A stretch of 64,000 nucleotides of DNA from Dioszegia crocea (lineage: Eukaryota; Basidiomycota; Tremellomycetes; Tremellales; Bulleribasidiaceae). Each line of letters starts with the position of its first letter. The first letter of the stretch is position 1. The notes below the pieces were generated by a model. It was not told the origin of the DNA. It saw only the letters and a program-made list of their open reading frames with translations, and searched no databases. Made by a program: the position numbers and the translations under genes. This document shows, piece after piece, positions 43,420-54,516 of the stretch. The stretch is taken from the NCBI GenBank assembly GCA_001600615.1, contig BCKK01000005.1, forward strand, positions 992,001 to 1,056,000, given 5' to 3'.

Positions 43420-45582
43420 TTATATCCTACTAAGACCTCTTGCGGAAGAAGAATGAGTCAAGCCCAGTCGAGGTATACTACCCGTCGTCCCAGGCTTCAT
43501 GGGCGAGAATGTAGATGGAATAACTCCACTACCGCTCTGCCAATATCAGCACAGCTCACACCACAGCCACACGAAGACTCACCTCGAGTATAGGATCCCA
43601 CTTGAAAGCAGCCTTTGTCCCCAACAATTTCCGCTTCTTCTTCTTCTCCCCCTGAACCTTCTCAGACACCGTATCTCCACCACCACCGCCAACCGCCGAT
43701 CCCTCATCATCGGCAGGAGTAACCATGATCGTTGGCGCGTCAGGTTTCCGCTTTGATGCCAGTGCGGACGTCGTAGTTGATTTGACTAGCCGATTGAGGA
43801 TGCTCGATTCGCCCAATGGTGGGTTCATGCTGATTTTTCTGGGCTGGGTGAGGGAGGATTTCCGAGCTTTGGGTGGTGAGGGGGCATCGGAACCGTCGCT
43901 TTCGTCGGCGATTTCCTGAGACAGCTTGCTGAGTTTCTTGGTGATGACTTTGGCGGGCTGACAGGTCAGCGAACAGGTTCGACATCCTCATAGAGATGGA
44001 TACGTACAGATTCATGGACCCGCTTTGTCTTCTTGGGTATCATCTCCGCTTCAGACTCTGGCTCGACCGAGGCGGCCTGGGACAGTCAGCCCGATTCGAT
44101 TGTTCAGACCGGCATCGACTTACCTTGCGGACCTTCTCCTTGACGACCTTTGCCACCTTGGCCGGACTTGCCTTCTTCCGCGCAGCAGCACTTTGCTCTG
44201 ATGGCAATACAGCGCCACCTGCCGCTTTGAGCGCAACTTTTGCCCGCTCAGCCTCCGCCATCGCCTTCTTGGTCGATAATTTGAGCTCATCAATCTGTTC
44301 CTGGACATGGTCAGCTATCTTTCGTCAGGCGCGGGTACTAGTAATGTAGCAGACTTACCTGTAATGAGACTGCCTGCTCAGATTGCTCATTCGCCAATTT
44401 GAGCTTGGCTTTCAAATCCCTCTCCTTCTCTTTGCTCTTCTCCTTGAGACTAGCCAGCTCCTCTTGCAGATCCACATATTCACCATCCTTCGTATCGAGA
44501 TCGGCCTTGACGGATCTTAGCTGGGCTTTAAGATTACGGACCTCTTTATCGGACTGTTTGGATCAGCTACATCTTCCCACAAAACTCACACTGCTGTCCT
44601 TCTCATTGGCTGCTAATGCTTCCAGCTGATCCCGGACCTCCTTTTCCTTCCCTTTCCACATCTCGACACTGGCTTCGAGACCCTCCACCTCCGCGACCAG
44701 CTTCGTCTTCTCGCTCAAAGCCTTGGTCAATTCCTTCTCTTTGGCTTTCAGGGTGATAGCTGAAGATTCGAGCTTCTCCACTTGAGCCGTCAAGCCAGCA
44801 TTTGCCTTGAGCGCCTTGGCGAGCTCGGCGGCTGAAGTCCGAGCGGAAGAGGCGAGATCTTCCTTGTCAAAAGTATTAGTCTGGTTGAAAGACTACAGTG
44901 TCAGCTCGGGGCGACATTGGTCACCGCAAAGACGAAAAAGATGACTCACCTCTAATTCTGCGATCCGCTGATCCCGCTCTTCCACCTCCGCCAACAGCTC
45001 GGTCTCCCTAGTATAGAATAGCGCGATCCTATGATCACGCATGACTGATTCATCAGCATCTCGTTCCCAGTCCGTGGTAATCCAAACCCACCTCGTTGTT
45101 GTTCAGACTGAACCAACCGATGCTCCAACTCCACCACTTGCAGCTGTTCTTGAGCCAGTGCAAGCAGAGCCTTTTGCTGAGCTACCAATGCAAACATGTC
45201 CAGCTATTTCCATGAGCGATTCTCTCCTTCCTTGGTGCGAGACAACTCACCTCTTCCCTCATACTCTCTCCTTCAGCTTTACACCTCTCGAGCTCTTTCT
45301 GCGTCTTGAGCAACAACACCCGCATCTCCTCCGATTCCGTCATTTTAAGCTTCAGGGTGGATTCGAATCGCTTGGTCTCTGCATCCAGCTTCCGCTGTCC
45401 CAATTAGCTAACGATCGCCCCATATAACGCTCCTGTCAACTAACCACTAAAGACCCCTTCTCCCGACACAACAACTCTCCTCTTCGCTCCAATTCCTCGA
45501 TGCGTCGTCGACGGGGCTCAGGCGTCTTACCGAATCCTACATCCTCGTCATCTAGGAAAGCTTTGGGCGGTGTCTGATCCAT
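43420..45582 (-). CDS. coiled-coil protein with conserved-looking C-terminus
   Basis: Starts MDQTPPKAFLDDEDVGFG, then long coiled coils over several exons (RKLDAETKRFESTLKLK, VQEQLQVV-type heptads, LTAQVEKLESSAITLKAK, LVAEVEGLEASVEMWKG, LDTKDGEYVDLQEELA). After a Lys-rich region (RKKASPAKVAKVVKEK; VITKKLSKLSQEI) comes NPPLGESSILNRLVKS, then KKKKRKLLGTKAAFKWDP. A last exon, entered after ILE at a GTGAGT donor, gives SGSGVIPSTFSPMKPG and RLGLTHSSSARGLSRI before TAA at 43420-43422. The C-terminal FKWDP-to-LSRI part looks ordered and basic and may bind DNA or microtubules. A nuclear or spindle role is inferred. I cannot name the family. Confidence 0.8.
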
Positions 45583-46160
45583 AGGCCTGTCTCTGGTTGT
45601 AGGGGTGTGTGTACGGAGATGGTGATGAATGTGGAGCCTTCCTGGGTGGCAAGGAAGAAAGACAGGCGCCTTGTTTACGGGTGGCAAAATTTGATTCCGT
45701 TAGTGGCGCCAACGTGAATGTGGCGGTTGCGGATTGCGTTTGTAGGTGGCCATCGGTGTGATGCGCAGGACGGTAGCGCTCCACTTGACATCCGCTCCGA
45801 GATATAACTCCTATGATTTGATTGGATCAGCCATGCACCAAACGCATCACACCATGCTGGTCTCAAAGGTCAAACGGTCTCCTGGATGAAGGGAATAGGA
45901 TTGTTCCGCGTCGCGATGTTGCTGAGCAGCACAATCCATCCATTGTGCTCTATCTCCGCGACGAAATGGTACTCCGTACTCCCGAGGTCGACAGACGGAA
46001 ATAGAGGCACATCAGTCTTTCTCAAGCATCATTCGTCCGTCAAGACAGCCTGCTCTCCCTCAGCGCGGAAATCTTCAATCCTCAAGTACTCTTACCCCCT
46101 TGCCTACTCCCACCCAGGTCCGGACCGCACAAGAATCTCACACTTTACATCCCGCCCATC
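45583..46160. other. intergenic region
   Basis: About 580 bases: promoter of the coiled-coil gene on the left, leader of family member 4 on the right. An open frame from 45886 has no protein-like features. Confidence 0.45.
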
Positions 46161-46738
46161 ATGTCCAGCAAGACAGATTCTCACACTTCGTCCAAAGGCT
46201 ACTATTCACAATTAAATCCCGGCATCGTTGATGCACTGTGCAACGCGCGTTACCGTTCAACTCAGCGGAGGAAGCTACTGTTGAAGAAGCGGGAACCGAG
46301 GCCTGGCGGACAGGCCAGAAGTTCATGGGGATGGCGAGCAAAGCGCGGTCTGCTCGGCTGGGCGGAATCATGACTGACAAGAAATACAAGTCATTCAAGG
46401 GTAAGATTATCGACAGGATCGCGGGCTGGATGGCTGAGGACAGAGGCGAGAGCGCCGATGCGCCGGCAGAGGGCGAGATCACTGACGACATGATGGCCTG
46501 GCATGCCTTTACAGGAAAAGATGCGGGTGATGGGATGCCTTCCAGCTGGGCAGAGAGCACGGATATGGAGAAGATCGAGAGCATGAACTTCCGACTGAAG
46601 GAGATGCTCGAGATGACTGTCGGGATCAGGGGGTCAGACGATGACAGTGCGGATGCGTCCTGGATCAGTCCGTCAGCATGGGCGCAACTTTCATCAATGG
46701 GAATCATCGGCTTGAGCTGTGTGGCAGCGGCTTTGTAG
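46161..46738 (+). CDS. family member 4: divergent, reading frame interrupted or spliced
   Basis: The leader-proximal ATG opens MSSKTDSHTSSKGYYSQLNP and, unspliced, stops after 70 codons. A second frame overlaps it and runs to TAG with GTEAWRTGQKFMGMASKA, KSFKGKIIDRIAGWMAED, EITDDMMAWHAFTGKD and a hydrophobic C-terminus (AQLSSMGIIGLSCVAAAL). The frames join if 44 bases are removed after GGCATC (GTTGAT...GCGGAG), a poor donor, so either a weak intron or a frameshift separates them. GTEAWRTG matches GTEAWKAG of the protein at 54517, and DDMMAWHAF sits where members 2 and 5 have DMADWIRG and DLEDWVGK. The hydrophobic end lacks a charged tail. It may be a decaying copy. Confidence 0.55.
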
Positions 46739-47150
46739 TCGGGATAGCCTGGGTTTACTCGCACCTCACATGCGTCACTGAGGACCGTACATAGAGGTAC
46801 GTAGCTGGAGTCTAGGGTATCTTTAGATCTGTATTCTGTCCTCTCATGCCCTGTACTACACTCTACATCGGTCGAAGGAGGTATATGATATACTCATATA
46901 CCCAAACAGTCGCAAATAATCGTATATACTGCTCTGGCTAATTTACGTTTGTCTACAGAGATCGATCCGAAACTTGGAAACCCGAACTAAACAAAGAAAC
47001 CGATGGGAATGAAATCGTCAATGCAAAGAAAGAGAGAAGGAAAAGGGAACAGAAAGAGTGAAAGACCGAAAATCAAGGCGATGTTGATTTGGAAAATAAC
47101 AGAGATTTAAGGCGGCGAATACCAAATGAAGGTCTAGATGATCCGAAGTT
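46739..47150. other. intergenic region between convergent genes
   Basis: About 410 bases of 3' flank, A/T-rich near 46880-46940 (atatgatatactcatatac). No gene. Confidence 0.5.
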
Positions 47151-50124
47151 TCACTGATTGGGGTTTGGTCCAGCGCTGGTAATTGGGTTGGGATTGGGAT
47201 TAGGGTTGACGGGTGATTGTCCCTGTTGGTGTTGAAGGATTTTATTGGGTGATGATTCCGGTGCGCCGGGGGAAGTTGCTGATCCGTGAGTGTTGGGGCT
47301 AAAGACGCCATTGGCTTCGAGGCTTTTGTGTGCCTGTAGGATATTAGCTGTGTCTCCTGATTATCCAAGGCAAGTGAACTTGGTAGCTCACCTGTAAATC
47401 CCTCATCACTGCTGGGTCCATTGGCAATGTCGATTTCCGCCTAACATGTGGGTTGGCAGGACTGCCCGATGGTGGGGACGCAGCTCCATTATTGCTATTC
47501 TGATGTATCCCCAACCCAACCGGTCCGCCAAGCTGTGGTGGCCCGCCTAGCGTTGGTGGTCCAGGTGGTGTTGTAGACTAAAGGGTTCAGCTGAGATTCT
47601 CACGAAGCGTGGAACTACAGCTGTGAAGAGGGACATACCGTTCTAGCCTCAATCCCAGGATCGGCAACAGGGACCATCTCATCCGCCTGACTCTTCTCCA
47701 TGGTGAAACTCTCTGAAATATCAAAGCCATTCGCCATCATGTCTACTGAAACATCACATGCGCCTTCGTCGACATATGATTCGGGCCGGGGTGGAGGCTC
47801 GGTCGTTAAGGATTTAGGTAGTGGTGCTGATGTTCCCGAAGCGTGATGGTTGGCAATTGCTTGTTCTCGCAGCATCATCCATTCTTCGTGTCGCGCGATG
47901 GCTCGATCGCAATCACTGGAGAAATCAGCATAGGTACGAGGCCAGATTGACCGGGGAACTGACGCTTTTCTCTGATCCTTGTAGCCATTCTGACATTGCT
48001 CGAAAAGGTGTGGGTTGATCTCCATGAATAGCTTGAGGGCATTGTAGACCATTCCGTGTATTGTCCTAGATTCATCAGCTGCTGTGCATTGGCTGGAGAA
48101 GGCACGCTAACTCACCGATTCCAATGCGTCTTGGAGTTGATGTACAATGGCGGGAAGACGATCGGAAGGATAGTGGCGATATTCTCAGACATGAGATTGA
48201 CGATATATTCATTGTTCCAGTAATACAGCGCGCGTTCAGCAACCTGAAAATCAGCTTAGTCTACCCTCTGGAGTCGACAGCTACTCACCTGGAAATGCTG
48301 ACTATTGATACACCTCGATAATTGCGTAAAGAGTTGAACCATAATCTTCTGAAACTCATTCGCCTCAATCACATCCAAAATCTCCTCAACCTCATTTAGG
48401 AACATGACTTCCTTTGGCGAATTAACTTTCGGCCAGTATCTCAATAGACCCAACAACACCTCTTCCGTCAACCCGGCATCCTTCTCCAAGAACTGTACGA
48501 CACAGTACGCCAATTGTGGGTGATACAATGCGAGACTCTTTGCTTTGTGCAAAGGGATAAGCACGCGCGTGAGGAAGGATTTATGCTCATCCTTCAATGG
48601 TAAAGCGAAACCGTTGATGATTGAACCGAGAATTTCGAGTAGTTCCGCAATTCCATTATGACGTTCAGTCTCGTAGATGAATTGGAAAAAGACGTTGTTG
48701 ATTGATCGTCGAATAAAGGCGCGGAGGTTGAGGAATTTACCGTAAATTCGATGAAGAGTGGTTTTTAGGAAATCTCGCTCGCGGGGATCTTCACTGTCGA
48801 ATAGTTCAAGTAACTGGGAGTCAGTAATTGACATGGTCTTATCGCGGTCATTTCGACTCACTGAAAGTACAAAGTTCTGATCAATGTAGCGTTTGCCTAG
48901 ATTTGTGTTGAAGTCCGCAGATTCCACGAAGCGGAGGAAGAATTCGTAGACAATCTGAAGATGTGGCCAGGCGAGTTCAAGCACCGGCTCGTCCTCTTCG
49001 GGATCATACGCATCGCCAGTGGGGTTGACCTGTGGCGGGATGGATCTGAAAAGATTGGTGGCAAACTAGAACATCAGCTCCGGCCTATCCTATCGGGAGC
49101 GGCGAACTGACCATGCCAACAACCTCTGGGTATATCGCCTCTGTGATGACTCCCCTCGACGTCGTGATATACTCCAACATCTCATGCAACGTTTGCGCCT
49201 TGACCTGCTTCCCATTCATATCCGCACTGGCATCGTTGAAGTCAAAGACCACTCGGCATTGTTGGAGTTTCTGAATGAACAAATCTGTCCGTTCTTCTGG
49301 TCGAACCTCTGCATTATCAGCTCGACCTCAATCCACCGCCAGAAAACCCCTATACGCACCGTTGAACGCTGGTAACTTCTCAATATCCACCTTCTCTGAA
49401 ACGTAGAACCTGCTACTCCTTTGCTTTCTCGGCGTCTTGCCTACGATAGGTATCGTATCCTTCGGTGTCCCCCGCAGCCTGTTCAGCGGTCCAGCCTTGG
49501 GCGGTGTGGGCTGCCCATCCGGTCCCAGCAATCTCTCCGGACTTCCAAATCCTCTCCCGTGAGGCGAGTGCGGCATGGGATCGGCAGGCATCTCGCTGGG
49601 TCCCATAGTCCCAGCTGGTGCACCCGATATGACCACGAGTGGCGGCGCAGGCGATGTCTTCTCGCCCACTGGCGATCGGCGGGGAGTGATGGGTTGTTGT
49701 TGTTGCTGAGGGGCAAGGGATGAGGGCTCGCCATTTGGAGCACCGGGAGCGAATGGGGATGCTGAAGTACGTGTGATAGGGGATGACATGGGGGACGATG
49801 GGCCAGGTGAGGAGTTGGAGGGGAGTGCAGGGGTGGGTTTAGATGTCGATGGGGAGGGTGTCTTATTCTTTTGATCGCTGGATTTCGTCCTCGACAGGTT
49901 CTGCAGAATCAGCTTTGGCCCGATTTATCCCGACAGATCCTGGCAGAGCTCAAAGTCATCCACAGTCCCCGCTCGTCTGACCGATCCTTTAACCTCGAGC
50001 TCTTGGCCCGCTCCGTCGCCGACTGAACGATCCCTGCCACCGATGCCGCTCGCATGTGGGTGTCCAGCAGTCTCAAAGCTAGCAGTGCCGATAAACCTAC
50101 CATGGCTTTCTTGAGTCCCTTCAT
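47151..50124 (-). CDS. RTS1: PP2A regulatory subunit B56 (B')
   Basis: The first exon is MKGLKKAM, spliced to [19 protein letters not shown] disordered Ser/Pro/Gln-rich region follows, then the B56 HEAT-like domain: [19 protein letters not shown] edge, [104 protein letters not shown] and [18 protein letters not shown]. The C-terminal region is unusual: [17 protein letters not shown], a Ser-rich stretch and NPNPNPNP before TGA at 47151-47153. The subunit directs PP2A to substrates in stress response and septin and cohesin control. Many introns of about 50 nt. Complete and apparently functional. Confidence 0.94.
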
Positions 50125-50757
50125 ACTGGGCAAGATCTCCACCTCCTTCTTTCCTCAATTCAGGCGAATGTTGACGTTGACGCGCGCGACTACGGTAAAC
50201 AAATCGAGCGGTTGCGTCCGTTGACTAGCTCCGATACGTGTCTGATGCACTTCCGCTGATAATTATGTCCCGACTGTAAGTCAGAGGTGTATGACGTCGT
50301 GATGTGTCGTGTCGTGTCGATGTTGACGTTTATGAGCGGGATGTGGGGCCTTTGGTTTGGGTCCAAACACGGAGCCCGGGGCGTGATTGTTGATAGTTCC
50401 GTTGTGTGATTCTTCTAATCTAGGCGGAATTGCGACAGATGCCGATGGAGGCGAGCGAGCGTGTAGGATGATTGGGTGAGGGGTGTGGTAGTGGAGCGGG
50501 TATGTACCTGAGTAGGACAGAGTAAGATGTGGCTGTCTCTCTGTAGGAGGGGGTTAGGTTGAGTGTGGCACTTTGACCCTGAACCTAGAAAGCCCTTACG
50601 TACTCGCCACTTTGTTTGGTCCCTCCCACAAAGCCTGTCTCCGCGGCCGTTTGTCCGACTTTCCATTGGATCTTTACATCAAAACCTTGTCTGCTATAGC
50701 TATCAACCCAAACACAACTTCAGAAACAGGCCAGGCCGAGAGGATACATAGCCCACA
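50125..50757. promoter_or_regulatory. divergent promoter of RTS1 and QCR9
   Basis: About 630 bases between divergent ATGs. Repeats of gtgtcgtgtcg occur at about 50300-50320. No gene is supported. Confidence 0.45.
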
Positions 50758-51265
50758 ATGGCTGCCGTGAGTTTCCCTCTTTGAATTCCATCTGGGCAAT
50801 CGCTGACGCTGTTTTTCCTCCTATTTCCGCCTTGCTCCGATACCTCGAATCCGCATTTCCTATAACCACATCTACACTCCTTGCCTTCTCCGTCCTTCTC
50901 TATCTTGCCTCAATCCGTCGCTTTAACGTATTTCGACTCCTCGCATCCTTCCAATACACTCTCGTCCGAACACTGCACTCCTACCGCAATTCCACCACAC
51001 AGCCCATCTACAACACCCTTTTCAAGCGTAACTCCGCCTTTGTCGGCGCCATCTTCGCCGGCGCATTCACATTCTCCATCGGCTTCGATGTCCTAACATC
51101 AGCCTTCTGGGACATGCACAACCGCGGAGTGAGTTTAGGTCTATTGTTTGGCAGCGGTATCACCCATTTGGGGTTCTAGTCAATCAGAATGCAATCCTCG
51201 GACTGTAGCTGATTATACAGAAACAATGGAAGGACATCCGAGGGCGGTACATCGAGAAGGAATAG
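50758..51265 (+). CDS. QCR9: cytochrome bc1 complex subunit 9
   Basis: Three exons: 50758-50766 (ATGGCTGCC only), 51003-51128 and 51221-51265. The protein is MAA + PIYNTLFKRNSAFVGAIF, AGAFTFSIGFDVLTSAFWD, MHNRG + KQWKDIRGRYIEKE, about 60 residues, matching Qcr9 with its single transmembrane helix and the HNxGKxWKD end. It sits in the inner mitochondrial membrane near the Rieske protein of complex III. The first intron is 236 nt, four times the local norm, and stays open in the QCR9 frame from 50781 on. Apart from the donor it has no AG until the acceptor. A longer isoform would need another start. Confidence 0.92.
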
Positions 51266-52229
51266 ACGGGTTCAGGAAGTTTGGCGGTCGATCAGGGGAG
51301 TGGAGGGTTTGGGGATGAGGAGGAATGCAGCGATGGTTTGATGTCAGCGGGGATCTATGCGGCAAGAAACGGTGCGCTGGGCGATCCTATGCTGACACTG
51401 TGGCGGGCCGTTGGTGACTGCCTCGGCCGATGTCCCTGGTTTTCCCTTTCGACTTTCCAGGGGCCTACTTGGACGAATCTAAGTTCACTCACCTCCTCAC
51501 GTCAAAACACACAGCAAAGTACACCTTGAGGATCATCCTTTGTTCGAGATCTGTCAGCTTGCAGCGTCATCGGCTCACGCTACAGTACGACCTGACCAGA
51601 GTCCGACGTAGCTGAGAGCGAGGCATCACAGATCTTCGAGCTGCAAATCCCGTAAAATCGCTCGACACGTGCGCACTTCGAAAAGGCCCACTGCTTCACA
51701 AACTCAGGAAACTTCTGGTGAGCGTTACGCCGACACAGGGCCGCGCTCTCCTACCACTGTCGCCTCAGGAGTATAACCCACTGTCCGTAGCGTCTGGGCC
51801 CAGGACGTGTATAGCAGCGTCAGGGCCAATGATTTGGAATTCCGCCGGGCCCATATGCCTCACCCTTTATCTAGCACCACACCCCACTCTTCTCTTAGTA
51901 CTGCTACTGAGATTTCTCTCAATAGCGACCGTGTAGCCTCTGAGGTCTGAGGAGGTCGGGATGATTGCCCAAGTCACACATCTGCCAAGAAAACAAGAGG
52001 TTCCGGGGTACTTTCTCCTCTGCACCAAGAACGCGAGAACTGAGAACTCGGAGCATGAAGCACCTCCAACTTGCCTACAACCCACCGCGATCCGCATCTC
52101 ACCCACCGTGCTCCTTACCCACGTACAGCGCGGTCCATAGTCAGACCAGAAGTCTGAGAGATACCCGGCTATTCTTCCGAGCCTCCCGACCTGACCGCTA
52201 GTGCTCAAAACCCCCGGGCGACCAAAACC
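51266..52229. other. intergenic region
   Basis: About 960 bases. Weak frames on both strands (51281-51615, 51867-52208) do not look like proteins. No RNA gene recognised. Confidence 0.45.
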
Positions 52230-53853
52230 ATGCTCGTCCTATCCTCACCCTACCTCATCTTCCCATACATCCTCCATCTCGCCTCTCTGCTCCCTTTCAC
52301 TTCGGCCCGCCAGTCTATATTCGAAGAGCGGGAGATCCAAACTCTATCCACGGAACATCTGACGCAGCTCGTACATGCAGATCCGCCAGATTGGGAGGGG
52401 ACGACGGAGGGTCATCTAGGAAAGCTGTTGATACCTAGACCAGGTACGTGTGTTCTTTGTATTCTGTTAAGGGTAGGAAGAGCTGACGGATATAGTTGGC
52501 TCGAAGAATAAGTAGGCTATTTCATCTTCAGTCCGCCTGGAAATGATAAAGAGTGGAGCTGATATACACAGCACACTGGTACAACATTACATATCGTCCG
52601 TTTTCAAACGGCTAGGATGGCATGAAGAGCAGGTACCTCACTCTTTCTAGTAAGATATCATCTGCTGATCCGCTAGGACCCCTTCAAGTCACAAACACCA
52701 ATAGGAGAGCTAGACTTTACAAATTTAATCTTCACATTCGACCCCGATGCTCCTCGGAAGATCATCATTGCAGCTCACTTTGATTCCAAGTACTTCCCCG
52801 ACTTCCCAACGAACCAAGTGAGCTTCACGCCCTTGTGGTTCTGTACTCCAGCTGACACCCCAGTTCATCGGCGCGACAGACTCAGCGGCGCCATGCGCAT
52901 TCATGCTGGATCTTGCAGAGGCTATGACGCCCTTACTACAATCTCGACAAGCGAGAATACGGAATGGGACGAGTATCCTCCGAGAGGGTTTCAACGAGGA
53001 AGATGCGGGAGATACGACATTGCAACTGTTGTTCCTTGATGGTGAAGAGGCATTCAAGGATTGGACAAATACCGACAGTATCTACGGGGCGAGGTATGTT
53101 TCTGCCGAATTTTCTCTTGATTGGACGGTTGGAGCCGGGTACTGATATACTAGACATCTAGCACAAGAATGGTCTGAAAATTTCCTCCCTCCCACTCATC
53201 CCCTGGCAATGTCCGCACGGCGATACGATCCCACCCCATCCATCCTTGAGACAATAGATGTCTTTGTCCTGCTGGACCTGCTCGGCCATCGCTCGCCAAG
53301 GATACATTCATACTACCGCGAGACGGACTGGTTGCATGGTTTAATGTCAGATGCGGATAAGCGCCTGAGAGAGGCGGGATTGGTCGATGTGGAAAGTGGG
53401 GAAGAAGGGTGGTTTAGCGCTAATAGGATGGGACCGGGTATGATTGGGGATGACCATGTTCCTGTGAGTCCAACCCAGGATTAGAGATTCCGGCCTGATG
53501 CTGAGGCTACAGTTTAACCAAAGAGGCGTTAGCGTCCTACACGTCATATCAAATCCATTCCCGAATGTCTGGCATTCTCTAGGCGTAAGTCTTATGCCCT
53601 TTGATGGAAAGGACTCTTATGCTGACCTACAGGATGACGCATCGGCACTCTCCGTCCCAGCGATGAACCGATGGAACAAGATATTAAGGGTGTTCACATC
53701 GGAGTATCTGGGTCTGACACCTGACGCAACGAAACGAGACGACGAGGCGGATGACGAAATGAGAAGAAGAAGAGACGAATTTGTACGTTCTGTCAACTCA
53801 TTCCCTTGACAATGGCATGTTGAGCTTTCAAGCTGGAGGAGAAAATGAGCTGA
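52230..53853 (+). CDS. glutaminyl-peptide cyclotransferase (M28-like)
   Basis: A signal peptide (MLVLSSPYLIFPYILHLASLL) opens an M28-type zinc fold. Spliced exons give LVQHYISSVFKRLGWHEE, IIIAAHFDSKYFPDFP, GATDSAAPCAFMLDLAEA (metal Asp), LLFLDGEEAFKDW (metal/catalytic Glu), SIYGARHLAQEW, IDVFVLLDLLGHRSPRI, DDHVPFNQRGVSVLHVI, NPFPNVWHSLGDDA (metal His) and a helical C-terminus. The enzyme turns N-terminal Gln into pyroglutamate in the secretory pathway. The 3' end has two models: read-through to TGA at 53809 (VRSVNSFP), or a 50-nt intron (GTACGT...TTTCAAG) leading to LEEKMS and TGA at 53853. I prefer the second because the intron is typical in size and signals. Confidence 0.9.
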
Positions 53854-54516
53854 CGAATCAAGTAGTCATGATAGCTTTTGGGCGACTTGCAAGTCGGATA
53901 TCTGGACGTGTGTTCAGGACGAGAATCTAGAGATGTCACGAGCCTTCATTGGTGAATGCTTAGCGGGCGGCGTGATCGATCGAGACTCGTCAAATCTTCC
54001 GTCTGGCTGATGCGGGCTGTGTCTGAAGCTGGTCGATCACTCTAATCACGCGCGGGTAAGAGGACTCTGATACCATGCTCATGCGGCTGACTGTTCCGCG
54101 TAGGTGATGGCGAAACCCAAAACTGACCAAGCTCTCAAAGGATCTCGTGGCGAGAGGTATGAAGCATGTCTGGACGCCCCAGGGGTTAAAGGGGTGTGAT
54201 TGTATGGGCGTTTCGACCTAGACATGGAGATACATGAGTCTGACCTCTCTGCAATCGCCCAACATCTTCATCTCACTCGCCTCAGCTTCTCACTATTCAG
54301 CCGCAGACACTACACTCCCTGGTATAGCATTCACACCATCCGATATCAGGTAAGCTCAGGGTCAATTCCAAAAATCTCGAGTCAAAGCTCATACCCAGAG
54401 TCCAGACAGTTCTCATATCGAAAGATACCGCTACTAGCCCGGCGCCGCCTCTCCTCACACCTCACGTCTCAACACTCCGACCACATCCCAGATTCCCATC
54501 TCACCCATTATTCACA
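53854..54516. other. intergenic region upstream of family member 5
   Basis: About 660 bases. Contains AAGGGGTGTGA at 54189-54199. A frame from 54200 onward is the shadow of the leader. No gene. Confidence 0.45.
54189..54199 (+). promoter_or_regulatory. candidate shared upstream element (copy 2)
   Basis: AAGGGGTGTGA, identical to 23479-23489 before family member 1. About 320 bases before the ATG at 54517. Confidence 0.25.

Noticed and set aside
46159..46764. 201-codon minus frame over family member 4
   Set aside because: It is antisense shadow; the + strand has the leader, ATG and family-like motifs, although the broken frame there made this worth weighing.
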